Assembly (NCBI RefSeq): GCF_010671595.1
Contig: NZ_JAABOP010000005.1
Location: 62,001-126,000 of the forward strand
Reading direction: 5' to 3'
DNA length: 64,000 nucleotides
DNA from: Muriicola jejuensis
GTDB lineage: Bacteria; Bacteroidota; Bacteroidia; Flavobacteriales; Flavobacteriaceae
The notes below the pieces were generated by a model that was given only the letters and a program-made list of their open reading frames with translations, was not told the origin of the DNA and did not search any database. A program made the position numbers and the translations under genes. This document shows positions 7,835-15,909 of the stretch, piece after piece; the stretch's first letter is position 1, and every line of letters starts with the position of its first letter.

Positions 7835-10750
7835 TTACTTGATAATGGAGTCATAAATCGCCTGCTGTATACGCGTGCGCAATTCCGATTTGATAAGGAG
7901 GTTGTTGGTGGATGAGGGGTAGGTCCTATTCGACAAAAAGACATAGACGATCTCCTCCTCGGGATCAGCCCAGGTATACGTACCCGTGAACCCGCTGTGC
8001 CCGAAGCTCTTGCGGGAGACACAGCCACAGGTTGGACCATGGGGCTCCAGTTGGGGCTTATCAAAACCCACCCCACGCCTTACATCCTCATTACAGAAAT
8101 AGCACTTGTTGAATTTTTCTATGGTCCTCGACTGAAGCAGGCGGTCACCCCCGTAATAGCCTCCCTGCAGGTACATCTGCATGATCTTGGCCACATCATT
8201 CGCATTGCTGAAAAGGCCGGCATGGCCTCCCACCCCACCCTGCATGGCCGCGCCCATGTCGTGCACGTAGCCCTGTACGGTCTGATACCTGTAATAATTG
8301 TCGATCTCTGAGGGTACGATGCGCTCCCTTTCGAAATAGTCCAGGGGCCTGAATCGGGTGTGATCGGCCCCCAGGGGCTTGTAAAACTTCTCTGTGACCA
8401 GATTATCAAGGGGTTCTCCCAGTTTTTCTTCTATGTACTTCTTGATCACGTAGTAGGGCACATCGCTGTACCTGTACCGATTCGATTTCAGGGACTGTCT
8501 CCCAATGCGGTTGTAGATGGAATCCCGGTAAGCATCGCTGAGATAAAGGTTATCGGTTACCTCTATGGAATACCCTGGCCCTGGACGGGACCGGTAGAAC
8601 TCAGGGGATGGCTTTCTATTCTTGTCGAGGGTTGCCAGATAAAATGCGATCCACGAAGGGAGGCGCCCATAGTGACTCAAAGCCTTAAGTACTGTGACAT
8701 CTTTGAGATTGGTAGTATCATAGGCGGGGATCAATTCCCCAAAAGTATCATTCAGGGAGATCTTCCCTTCCTCCTCCATAGACATAACAATGGGCAAGGT
8801 CGCCAGGATCTTTGTAAGGGAAGCCAGGTCATAGAGGTGTTCCGAATTGATGGAATCCTTCCCATCATAGGTGGGTTTCCCGAAATTCCGATCGTAAATA
8901 ACCTTCCCCTTCCTCGCCACGAGCACCTGAGCTCCGGGGAACATCATGGAGTCAATCCCGTTCTGGACCAGCGTATCTACCCTTTTGAGTAGCTTTCGAT
9001 CCATTCCTACCCGTTCCGGGATACTGTAGCCTAGCCGACCCAGTGACTTCCCTAGGATCCCGCTTCCTGCCTTGATACCTGATCCAAGGGAAACCGGAAG
9101 CTTTCCCCTGGCCGGAATGGCCCCGAAAATGATCTCTGCGGTCTTTTCCTGGGCTATTTCACTGTTCTGATAGCTGAGGACCAGGCCATCCAGATCGTCG
9201 TAATTTACCAGATCGAGCAGCGCATAGGGTTTAGCGAACACGGATAGGACGAGATTGAAACTCCGCTGCCTGCCCAGTTCCGCCAGCCAGAACAATTCCT
9301 TTTCCGAAAACTTATAAGGCTTCCAGGGACTCTCATTGCTTCTGTGGAAACCGACGATCACCAAATTGTAAGGCTCCAGGTTCTTCTTCAGCGCACCTAT
9401 GTCCTTTCCTGTTATCTGAGTCACCTTTGTATATTTCTGAAGGGCCTTTAAAAAAGCGTCTCCGGAGTCGTCTCCCATTGAAACATAGGCGATCTTCTTG
9501 TTTTCGAGATTCTTGATTGGCAACAGGTCCACTTCGTTCTTCACGAGCGTGATCGCCTCTTCAAATGCCCGCTCATAGAGAAGGGAGTCTTCTATCGTAT
9601 TGAGATCTTCGTAAAGGTTATCCAGGGGGATGGGCCTGTAGGCCTGTAATCCCGCCTTGTATTTGGCCATCAGGATCTTTTTTACAGACGTTTCCAGGCG
9701 GGATTCTGAAATCGCGCCTTCACTAAAGGCTTTTTCTATGGCCGCCCTTGCGCCTTGCAAATTCCTGGGCATAAGAAGGATGTCATTCCCGGCTAGAAAT
9801 GCCTCCAAAGCGGCCTGGTCCTCTCCGGCAAAGCTGGTCACTCCATTCATATTCAAAGCGTCTGTGAGTATCAGCCCCCTGAAACCCAGGTCCTCTTTCA
9901 ACGTCTTGGAAATGATGTTCTTCGAAAGGGAAGAGGGGCGTTTCTCATCCGGTTCCAGAGCTGGTACATTGAGGTGGGCCACCATGACCCCTGTCACGCC
10001 TTCCCTGATCAAATTCTTATAAGGATAGATCTCTATACTGTCTAGCCGCTCTTTCTCAAAAGGGATTACCGGAAGGTCCTTGTGTGAATCCACCTCCGTA
10101 TCGCCGTGGCCGGGGAAATGCTTGGCACTGGTGAGAACCCCTGCCCTGCTCATACCACGTACAAAGGCAGCACCCTTCCGGGCGACGTTCTCCCGTTCTT
10201 CCCCGAAAGACCTGTTGCCTATGATGGGGTTCCGCGGGTTGATATTGATATCGACGTCAGGAGCGAAGTTGATATGGACCCCCAGGCGCTTTGCATGCGT
10301 CCCTATGCGGTATCCTATACTTTCGACCAGACTGGAATCGCGGATGGCCCCGAGGGTCATGTTCCAGGGATACGCAAAGGTGGAATCGAGCCGCATGGCC
10401 AGGCCCCATTCCGCGTCCATCCCAATCAAAAGTGGAATTTTGGAAACAGACTGGTATTCATTCGTAAGTCTTGCCTGGCGAACCGGGCCTCCTGTGGAAA
10501 AGATGATCCCGCCCAGATGCTCTTGCCGTATAAGGTCCCTGATCCTGTCTGTAGATTCCTTGCTCTGATCCGAGGCTACCAGGACCATGAACAACTGCCC
10601 AATCTTTTCCTGCAGGCTCATCTCCTTGTAGGTGTCTTCCACCCATACCCTCTGCTCCAGACTGTCAACCGTTTGTAAAGGGTCGCGCTGTGCCTGGGTC
10701 AACAGGGTAAAGGTCAGGATGAATACAAAGGAGCTATATATTTTCCGCAT
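7835..10750 (-). CDS. Secreted GH3 (NagZ-like) / serine beta-lactamase-like fusion
   Basis: The 971-aa two-domain envelope enzyme has a Sec signal (residues 1-20). The GH3 beta-N-acetylhexosaminidase-type part has KHFPGHGDT at 210-218 and the probable nucleophile Asp297 in LTDALNM. A second alpha/beta domain follows at about 400-560. The C-terminal part (about 580-971) is a serine beta-lactamase/penicillin-binding-like domain with SLTK at 644-647, YSD at 761-763 and HSG at 918-920 replacing the usual KTG. GH3 NagZ enzymes cleave GlcNAc from peptidoglycan fragments, so a role in wall turnover is likely. The fused architecture is known in Bacteroidota. The actual activity of the C-terminal domain cannot be told from the sequence. 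Confidence 0.9.
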   Translation of the reverse strand: MRKIYSSFVFILTFTLLTQAQRDPLQTVDSLEQRVWVEDTYKEMSLQEKIGQLFMVLVASDQSKESTDRIRDLIRQEHLGGIIFSTGGPVRQARLTNEYQSVSKIPLLIGMDAEWGLAMRLDSTFAYPWNMTLGAIRDSSLVESIGYRIGTHAKRLGVHINFAPDVDININPRNPIIGNRSFGEERENVARKGAAFVRGMSRAGVLTSAKHFPGHGDTEVDSHKDLPVIPFEKERLDSIEIYPYKNLIREGVTGVMVAHLNVPALEPDEKRPSSLSKNIISKTLKEDLGFRGLILTDALNMNGVTSFAGEDQAALEAFLAGNDILLMPRNLQGARAAIEKAFSEGAISESRLETSVKKILMAKYKAGLQAYRPIPLDNLYEDLNTIEDSLLYERAFEEAITLVKNEVDLLPIKNLENKKIAYVSMGDDSGDAFLKALQKYTKVTQITGKDIGALKKNLEPYNLVIVGFHRSNESPWKPYKFSEKELFWLAELGRQRSFNLVLSVFAKPYALLDLVNYDDLDGLVLSYQNSEIAQEKTAEIIFGAIPARGKLPVSLGSGIKAGSGILGKSLGRLGYSIPERVGMDRKLLKRVDTLVQNGIDSMMFPGAQVLVARKGKVIYDRNFGKPTYDGKDSINSEHLYDLASLTKILATLPIVMSMEEEGKISLNDTFGELIPAYDTTNLKDVTVLKALSHYGRLPSWIAFYLATLDKNRKPSPEFYRSRPGPGYSIEVTDNLYLSDAYRDSIYNRIGRQSLKSNRYRYSDVPYYVIKKYIEEKLGEPLDNLVTEKFYKPLGADHTRFRPLDYFERERIVPSEIDNYYRYQTVQGYVHDMGAAMQGGVGGHAGLFSNANDVAKIMQMYLQGGYYGGDRLLQSRTIEKFNKCYFCNEDVRRGVGFDKPQLEPHGPTCGCVSRKSFGHSGFTGTYTWADPEEEIVYVFLSNRTYPSSTNNLLIKSELRTRIQQAIYDSIIK

Positions 10751-10837
10751 AGGCCTGTCTGGACATTGAATCTAACTAAGATGCATGAGAAATATTGCGT
10801 TTTTACAGGATAACACCCTGAAATGGCGGTAAATGGG

Positions 10838-11320
10838 CTAAATAAAACGGCCGTGCCAACTTTCAGAGGCAGGGACCTCCCAGTGTTCGAGGTATTCCTG
10901 CTTATTGGCCACCAGATTGTTGAAGACGATGGTGTTTTTCGAGATAGACTTTGCCTTTGCCATCTTCTTGAAATCCGACATGGATTTATAGGTAATGTAG
11001 TCGCCCTGCTTAAAGGAGACATTCATCCTGTCGAGAAGTTGTACACCAAAGCGTTTCTCCAGTCCCTGGATGAAATGGACCGAAGCGTCAATACTACATC
11101 CTGAGGCAGAGGCCAGAGACTGATCCAGCCCGATAATGATGAACCGGTTGTATTTGATCTCGTACCCCGCGTGCAGGGACGCCCCGTGTGCCGTCCATTG
11201 GGTCAGGAATTGGGGGATGAGTTCATCGAGTTCCTTCAACTCTTCTTCGGAAAAATTCCTGTCGGCCTGATAGACCCAGATCCGCGAAGTGTCGGGTAAT
11301 TCTTCAAATGCCACTAACAT
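10838..11320 (-). CDS. Conserved hypothetical protein, 160 aa, upstream of the GH3 fusion
   Basis: The protein begins MLVAFEELPDTSRIWVYQA and has no signal peptide, membrane segment or nucleotide-binding motif. I recall relatives in Bacteroidota labelled 'ABC transporter ATPase', but no Walker A, signature LSGGQ or Walker B motif is present, so that label is not supported. It contains HAGYEIKYNRFIIIGLDQS and a DASVHFIQGLEKRFGV segment. It lies 87 bp upstream of the GH3 gene on the same strand and may be co-transcribed. Function unknown. Confidence 0.8.
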   Translation of the reverse strand: MLVAFEELPDTSRIWVYQADRNFSEEELKELDELIPQFLTQWTAHGASLHAGYEIKYNRFIIIGLDQSLASASGCSIDASVHFIQGLEKRFGVQLLDRMNVSFKQGDYITYKSMSDFKKMAKAKSISKNTIVFNNLVANKQEYLEHWEVPASESWHGRFI

Positions 11321-11374
11321 AGTCTTGCTTTATTCATTTTCAATAGGCTCCAAAATCGTACCAAAATCACTCCA

Positions 11375-12154
11375 TCAGAGATCTTCTGCTTTCGCCAACA
11401 ATTCGGCTATATCCAACACCGCTATGGTGCCTTCCTTTTCCTTATTCTTTACCCCGTCTGTCATCATGGTATTGCAGAAAGGACAGGCCGCAGCGATGAT
11501 TTCAGGTTGTGTTTCAAGGGCCTGTTCGGTGCGTTCGATATTCACCTCCTTATCGCCCTTTTCCGCTTCTTTGAACATCTGTGCTCCTCCGGCGCCACAG
11601 CACAAACCCCTTTGCTTGCAATTCTTCATCTCCACCAGCTCTGCATCGAGTTTGCGGATCAATTCTCTGGGGGCTTCATAGACGTTATTGGCCCTTCCCA
11701 GGTAACAGGGATCGTGAAAGGTGATCCTCTTTCCCCTGAAAGCGCCTCCCTGAAGGGTGAGTCGGCCTTCCTCCAGCAATTGTTTTAAAAATTGGGTATG
11801 GTGCACCACTTCGTAATCTCCCCCCAAGCCGGGATATTCGTTCTTCAGGGTATTGAAGCAATGCGGACAGGCTGTGACCACCTTCTTTACCCCATATCCG
11901 TTCATCACCTCTATATTCGTAACCGCCTGCATCTGGAAAAGGAATTCATTTCCGGCCCTTTTGGCTGGATCTCCGGAACAACTCTCTTCGGTTCCAAGGA
12001 CCGCAAAGGAGACCCCGGCTTTATCCAGGAGCTTTACAAAGGCCTTGGTGATCTTTTTAGCCCGGTCGTCAAAACTTCCTGCACATCCGACCCAAAATAA
12101 AACTTCTGGTTCTTTGCCCTGGGCGAAGAGGGATGCCATAGTGGGTACATTCAT
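11375..12154 (-). CDS. (Fe-S)-binding protein with two CCG domains (HdrB/GlpC-like)
   Basis: The 259-aa soluble protein has two cysteine-rich CCG-type motifs. The first runs from FWVGCAG through ESCSGDP to ACPHCFNTL. The second has HDPCYLGR, GLCCGAGG and ACPFCNTMM. Such domains bind an unusual Fe-S cluster and occur in heterodisulfide reductase HdrB/HdrD, GlpC and LutA. The gene follows the membrane ferredoxin-type protein by 18 bp, so the pair probably forms an HdrDE/DsrMK-like electron-transfer complex at the membrane. The physiological donor and acceptor are unknown. Confidence 0.88.
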   Translation of the reverse strand: MNVPTMASLFAQGKEPEVLFWVGCAGSFDDRAKKITKAFVKLLDKAGVSFAVLGTEESCSGDPAKRAGNEFLFQMQAVTNIEVMNGYGVKKVVTACPHCFNTLKNEYPGLGGDYEVVHHTQFLKQLLEEGRLTLQGGAFRGKRITFHDPCYLGRANNVYEAPRELIRKLDAELVEMKNCKQRGLCCGAGGAQMFKEAEKGDKEVNIERTEQALETQPEIIAAACPFCNTMMTDGVKNKEKEGTIAVLDIAELLAKAEDL

Positions 12155-12172
12155 TTTCTGCGTATTCTTTCG

Positions 12173-13501
12173 TTAAGCTGTTTCGTTAGCCCAGTTGAGC
12201 CGGTCCATCTGGTTGAACGGCCATGGAGCTCCGTTGTTTTCGATATTTCCCATCATGACATTCAGTTCGGCTGGAGCGGCCGATTGTTCCATGACCAGGT
12301 ACTGCCTCATGTTCATAATGATGGACAGGGGGTCTATGCTCACCGGGCAGGCTTCCACACAAGCGTTGCAGGAGGTACAGGCCCACAGTTCCTCCCGGGT
12401 TATGTAGTCATCCAGCAACTGCTTCCCATCGTCCACAAAAGTACCTCCATTCTTGTCCAAGTTCCTTCCCACTTCTTCCAGGCGGTCACGTGTATCCATC
12501 ATGATCTTCCTGGGGGAGAGTTTCTTACCCGTCTGGTTGGCCGGGCACTCACTGGTGCACCTGCCACATTCCGTGCAGGTGTAGGCACTGAGCAACTGTA
12601 CCCAATTCAGATCCTTTACATCCGAAGCCCCGAATTTTTCCGGTGGCGGGGCATCTTCCGCCGGAGCGGCGAAGGGATCGGCATTTGGATCCATCATCAG
12701 GCGTACCTCCTTAGTTACTGCCTCGTTATTACTGAACTGCCCTTTGGGCTTGAGGTTCCCGTAGAATGTGTTGGGAAATGCCAATAAGATATGGAGGTGC
12801 TTGGAATAATACAGGTAATTCAAAAAGAACAAAATACCTGCTATGTGCAGCCACCAGGCTGTCCTTTCGATCAGGACCACAGTAGAGGCCGACATTCCCT
12901 CAAAGAGCGGTGTGATCCACTGGCTAACAGGGAAGGAACCCGCCTCTGTATAATGGGCCACTTCCATCCGTTGCAAGTGCAGGTCTGAAGCATTCATGGT
13001 CAGGAAAAGAGTCATGAGGATAAGCTCGATATAGAGGATCCAGTTGGCATCATTCTTAGGCCAGCCCTTCATTTCCGGTTTCACAAACCTGGCCAGGCGG
13101 AGCGCATTCCTCCTGAGCCAGAAAACCACCACCGCGACGATCACCAGCAGGGCCAGGATCTCAAAGGAGGCGATCAGGAAATCATAGAACCCACCCATGA
13201 AGGCGAATACCCTGTGGGTGCCGAGAAGACCATCGATCACGATCTCAAGCACCTCTAAGTTGATGATGATGAATCCCAGGTAGACTATAATGTGCATCAG
13301 CCCGGCGACAGGCCTAACGACCATCTTACTCTGTCCCAGGGCGATCCTCGCCATGTTCTTCCAGCGCTGCGGCCGGTTGTCGGAGAGGTCTGCCTTCCTG
13401 CCCAGCAGGATATTCCGCCTGAGTTTCTTTACATTTTTTGTAAAATAGCCAATACCAGCGATCAAAAGGGCGGCAAAGAGGATATTGGGAAGGTAGTCCA
13501 T
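12173..13501 (-). CDS. Membrane 4Fe-4S ferredoxin-domain protein (HdrE/NarI-like N-terminus)
   Basis: The 442-aa protein has about five or six hydrophobic segments in its first 260 residues, with histidines that could ligate heme b. Two [4Fe-4S] motifs follow: CTECGRCTSECP at about 310-321 and CTSCNACVEACP at about 375-386. I use the ATG at 13499-13501; a TTG three bases upstream is possible. It is the partner of the CCG-domain protein encoded just downstream. Together they look like a quinone-linked electron-transfer module. The gene follows the MCE-family gene by three bases. Confidence 0.87.
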   Translation of the reverse strand: MDYLPNILFAALLIAGIGYFTKNVKKLRRNILLGRKADLSDNRPQRWKNMARIALGQSKMVVRPVAGLMHIIVYLGFIIINLEVLEIVIDGLLGTHRVFAFMGGFYDFLIASFEILALLVIVAVVVFWLRRNALRLARFVKPEMKGWPKNDANWILYIELILMTLFLTMNASDLHLQRMEVAHYTEAGSFPVSQWITPLFEGMSASTVVLIERTAWWLHIAGILFFLNYLYYSKHLHILLAFPNTFYGNLKPKGQFSNNEAVTKEVRLMMDPNADPFAAPAEDAPPPEKFGASDVKDLNWVQLLSAYTCTECGRCTSECPANQTGKKLSPRKIMMDTRDRLEEVGRNLDKNGGTFVDDGKQLLDDYITREELWACTSCNACVEACPVSIDPLSIIMNMRQYLVMEQSAAPAELNVMMGNIENNGAPWPFNQMDRLNWANETA

Positions 13502-13504
13502 CAA

Positions 13505-14470
13505 TTATTGCTTGTTGATTAAGGCAGGGTCGTTCTCAGGAAGGGAGTAATCGATCTGCTTTTTCCCGAAGACCGATACATTGACATAGCGTTTTGGATT
13601 GAGGCGGAAGTCCTGCAGGAGAAGGTCGAGTTCCCTGGAAGCCTCCGTTAGATTGTTGTAAAGTGCCTCGTCCTGCATCAGCTTGCCCATGGTACCTTCC
13701 CCCTTTTCGATCTTGGAGAGTATCCCATTGAGGTTCTTCATGGTAGCCTCCAGGTTGCGAACTGTCTCGCCGAGGTTGGCCGCTACCAGGGAATCGGATA
13801 CCTTGGCAAAATTGGAGGTGAGTCGGTCTATATTGCCCATAGAGCTGTCTATGTGCATTTTGTTCTTGTTCAACATTTCATTCAGCGTGCCGGCGCTTTG
13901 CTGGAAGCTTTCCAACACGGCGGTCAGACCCCGAATACTTTCCCGAAGGTTCTTTTTGGTCTGGTCATCCAGAACGTCGTTGAAATTCATCAAAAGCGTA
14001 TCTGCATTAGACACAGCCCCTTCCACCTTTAACTGGAGGGGGGTGAGTTTCTGCTGTACCAGTTCGGTAAGGCCGGGACGGGTGCTGGTCACCAGCGTAT
14101 CCCCTGACCGGGCTAAAGGAGCATCGTCGAACACAGGGATGATCTGAATCCCCTTACCTCCAATGATTCCCGTATCGTAGAGTTCGGCCTTGCTGTTCTT
14201 TGAAAATTCAAAACTGCTGGCAACCGAAAAAGTCACGACCAGTTTCCCACTGTTGTCTTTGAACTGGATGTCGTTCACCTTGCCCACACTAAACCCGTTG
14301 ATAGACACCTGGGTCCCCGTCTGGAGTCCGCCTACATTATCATAAACCGCGTAGAAGATCTTGCTGTCATCGAAGAGGGGGGACGATTTGAGATAGCTGA
14401 AACCGAGGATAAAGAGCAGAATGCCTCCAATAACGATGATGCCTGTCTTGATTTCCCTGGATAGTTTCAA
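13505..14470 (-). CDS. MlaD/MCE-family lipid transport protein
   Basis: The protein has an N-terminal membrane anchor (GIIVIGGILLFILGFSYL) followed by one MCE domain (about residues 35-110, with SINGFSVGKVNDIQF). A long alpha-helical tail ends in a conserved region with KRYVNVSVFGKK. MCE proteins form hexameric rings that move phospholipids between the membranes. I choose the TTG at 14468-14470 (MKLSREIKTG), because the perfect -7 box at 14493-14500 would place the transcript start at or downstream of the other TTG (14489-14491), and because relatives begin with this Lys-rich stretch. The permease and ATPase partners are not in the window. Confidence 0.87.
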   Translation of the reverse strand: MKLSREIKTGIIVIGGILLFILGFSYLKSSPLFDDSKIFYAVYDNVGGLQTGTQVSINGFSVGKVNDIQFKDNSGKLVVTFSVASSFEFSKNSKAELYDTGIIGGKGIQIIPVFDDAPLARSGDTLVTSTRPGLTELVQQKLTPLQLKVEGAVSNADTLLMNFNDVLDDQTKKNLRESIRGLTAVLESFQQSAGTLNEMLNKNKMHIDSSMGNIDRLTSNFAKVSDSLVAANLGETVRNLEATMKNLNGILSKIEKGEGTMGKLMQDEALYNNLTEASRELDLLLQDFRLNPKRYVNVSVFGKKQIDYSLPENDPALINKQ

Positions 14471-14492
14471 CTGAGCGATTTTAGGTTCCAAA

Positions 14493-14500
14493 CAAAATTA
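14493..14500 (-). promoter_or_regulatory. -7 box upstream of the MCE-family gene
   Basis: There is a perfect TAATTTTG on the minus strand in the 33-bp gap after the amidase gene. No clear -33 element is visible. If used, the transcript would start at about 14486, which argues for the TTG at 14470 as the start codon. Confidence 0.4.
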
Positions 14501-14524
14501 GAAATAAATTCGGAAGGCAGGCCA

Positions 14525-15778
14525 TTATTCATCTTCGTATTTCAGGGCGTCGTCCAGAGGTATGCGTTTCCCGTCCTTGTAAGCCACTATATAAGAGGTC
14601 GTAAAGCCTTTCATGTCGGCATTGTTCTTCAATAATTTGGCCCCCATATAAGTATCCGTTTCTCCGTACAGGTAGCGAAAGAGGTTGTTCACCGGTTCTT
14701 TGGAGATCTTGTTCAATCCTTTGAATTCGGGAGAACCCGGAGGTAGATTCTTGGAACTGGCCATGAGTTGTACCTTGAAGGTCACGCCTTCACGAGCAAC
14801 CTGCATCCTGACTGAAGATGCTTCTTTCTCCCCTTCCTTCTTTGAACTCCCATCGACCTGAGGATCAACAGGTGTGGAAACTTCTTTGGAGGCTTGCAAG
14901 GTCTGCTCCGACTTGAGATCAGGGTCGACCTTTTTCGGGACCTCCTTTACTTCGGCCGGGGTTTGCCTGGGAGCGCCGTTTGAGATCACGGTCTGTTCAT
15001 CCGGAATACTACCGCGGTATTTTACAATAGCTTCCGCAATGGCCTTGCCCATTTCGGCCTGTCCTTTGGCCGAATTGAGGTACTTCCCCTCTTCCTTATT
15101 AGTCAAAAAGCCCGTCTCTATGAGGACACTTGGCATAAATGTTTGGTGGAGGACGATAAAACCCGCCTGCTTCACTTTACGATCGTTTCGCTTCAGTTTG
15201 CCCGTAAAGTTGTCCTGTATGAGCTTTGCCAGGAGGATGCTCTGATCCAGGAATTCCTCCTGCATGATGGTAAGGCCTATGACGGATTCAGGGGAGTTAA
15301 TATCGTAAGCGGCATACTTGGCTTCGTAATTGTCCTCCAGGTAGATAACCGAGTTTTCCTTTTTCGCGATCTCAAAATTCTGTTTATTGGCGTGCAGTCC
15401 CAGTACAAAAGTACCGGCCCCATGGGCATTGGAGGTGTGAGAATCGCAATGTACGGAAACAAACAGGTCGGCATCGGCCTTGTTGGCGATCTCCCCCCTG
15501 ACGAAGAGGTCCACAAAGGAGTCGTCATCCCGGGTATAGATCACCTTGATCCCCGGTATTTTCTTGAGTTCCTCCCCTACTTTCAGGACGATATTCAGAG
15601 CAATGTTCTTCTCCATATAGCCATTGCCGAGGTTCCCGGGGTCGTGCCCTCCGTGGCCCGCATCGAGTACCACGACAAATCCCTCATCCCCTCTGTTCGC
15701 CGGAACCGGGTCTGCTGCCATGGCGTAAAAACATAAAATGAGGTAAAAACAGGCGAAAAAATGCAATTTTTTATTCAT
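14525..15778 (-). CDS. N-acetylmuramoyl-L-alanine amidase (Amidase_3) with C-terminal SPOR-like domain
   Basis: This zinc amidase splits the bond between MurNAc and the stem peptide of peptidoglycan. A signal peptide (about 1-21) precedes the Amidase_3 domain (about 32-245), which holds DAGHGGHDPG, the glutamate in GYMEKN and SVHCDSH, the metal ligands of the family. A low-complexity Lys/Pro/Glu linker (about 250-325) leads to a C-terminal domain with FKVQLMASS and YIVAYKDGKRI. This resembles a SPOR-type peptidoglycan-binding fold, as seen in other Bacteroidota amidases. It probably acts in the periplasm in cell separation. The gene is divergent from lptD. Confidence 0.92.
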   Translation of the reverse strand: MNKKLHFFACFYLILCFYAMAADPVPANRGDEGFVVVLDAGHGGHDPGNLGNGYMEKNIALNIVLKVGEELKKIPGIKVIYTRDDDSFVDLFVRGEIANKADADLFVSVHCDSHTSNAHGAGTFVLGLHANKQNFEIAKKENSVIYLEDNYEAKYAAYDINSPESVIGLTIMQEEFLDQSILLAKLIQDNFTGKLKRNDRKVKQAGFIVLHQTFMPSVLIETGFLTNKEEGKYLNSAKGQAEMGKAIAEAIVKYRGSIPDEQTVISNGAPRQTPAEVKEVPKKVDPDLKSEQTLQASKEVSTPVDPQVDGSSKKEGEKEASSVRMQVAREGVTFKVQLMASSKNLPPGSPEFKGLNKISKEPVNNLFRYLYGETDTYMGAKLLKNNADMKGFTTSYIVAYKDGKRIPLDDALKYEDE

Positions 15779-15853
15779 GGTAGTTCGCGAAATTACGCTA
15801 CTAATCTTAGGTTAAAAATATCGTTCTCCGCCACGGGCAGAAGAAAAATATAT

Positions 15854-15861
15854 GTAAGTTT
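15854..15861 (+). promoter_or_regulatory. -7 box for lptD
   Basis: A perfect TAAGTTTG at 15854-15861 would give a leader of about 42 nt to the TTG start of lptD. A second perfect box, TAGCTTTG at 15905-15912, overlaps that start codon and would remove it from the transcript. I therefore prefer the upstream one. No clear -33 element supports either. Confidence 0.4.
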
Positions 15862-15909
15862 GGCTTACAAAAATCAAGCCACATCACTACAAAAATAGGA
15901 TATATAGCT

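Noticed and set aside
10838-11320. ABC transporter ATPase
   Set aside because: No Walker A, signature or Walker B motif exists in the 160-aa protein.
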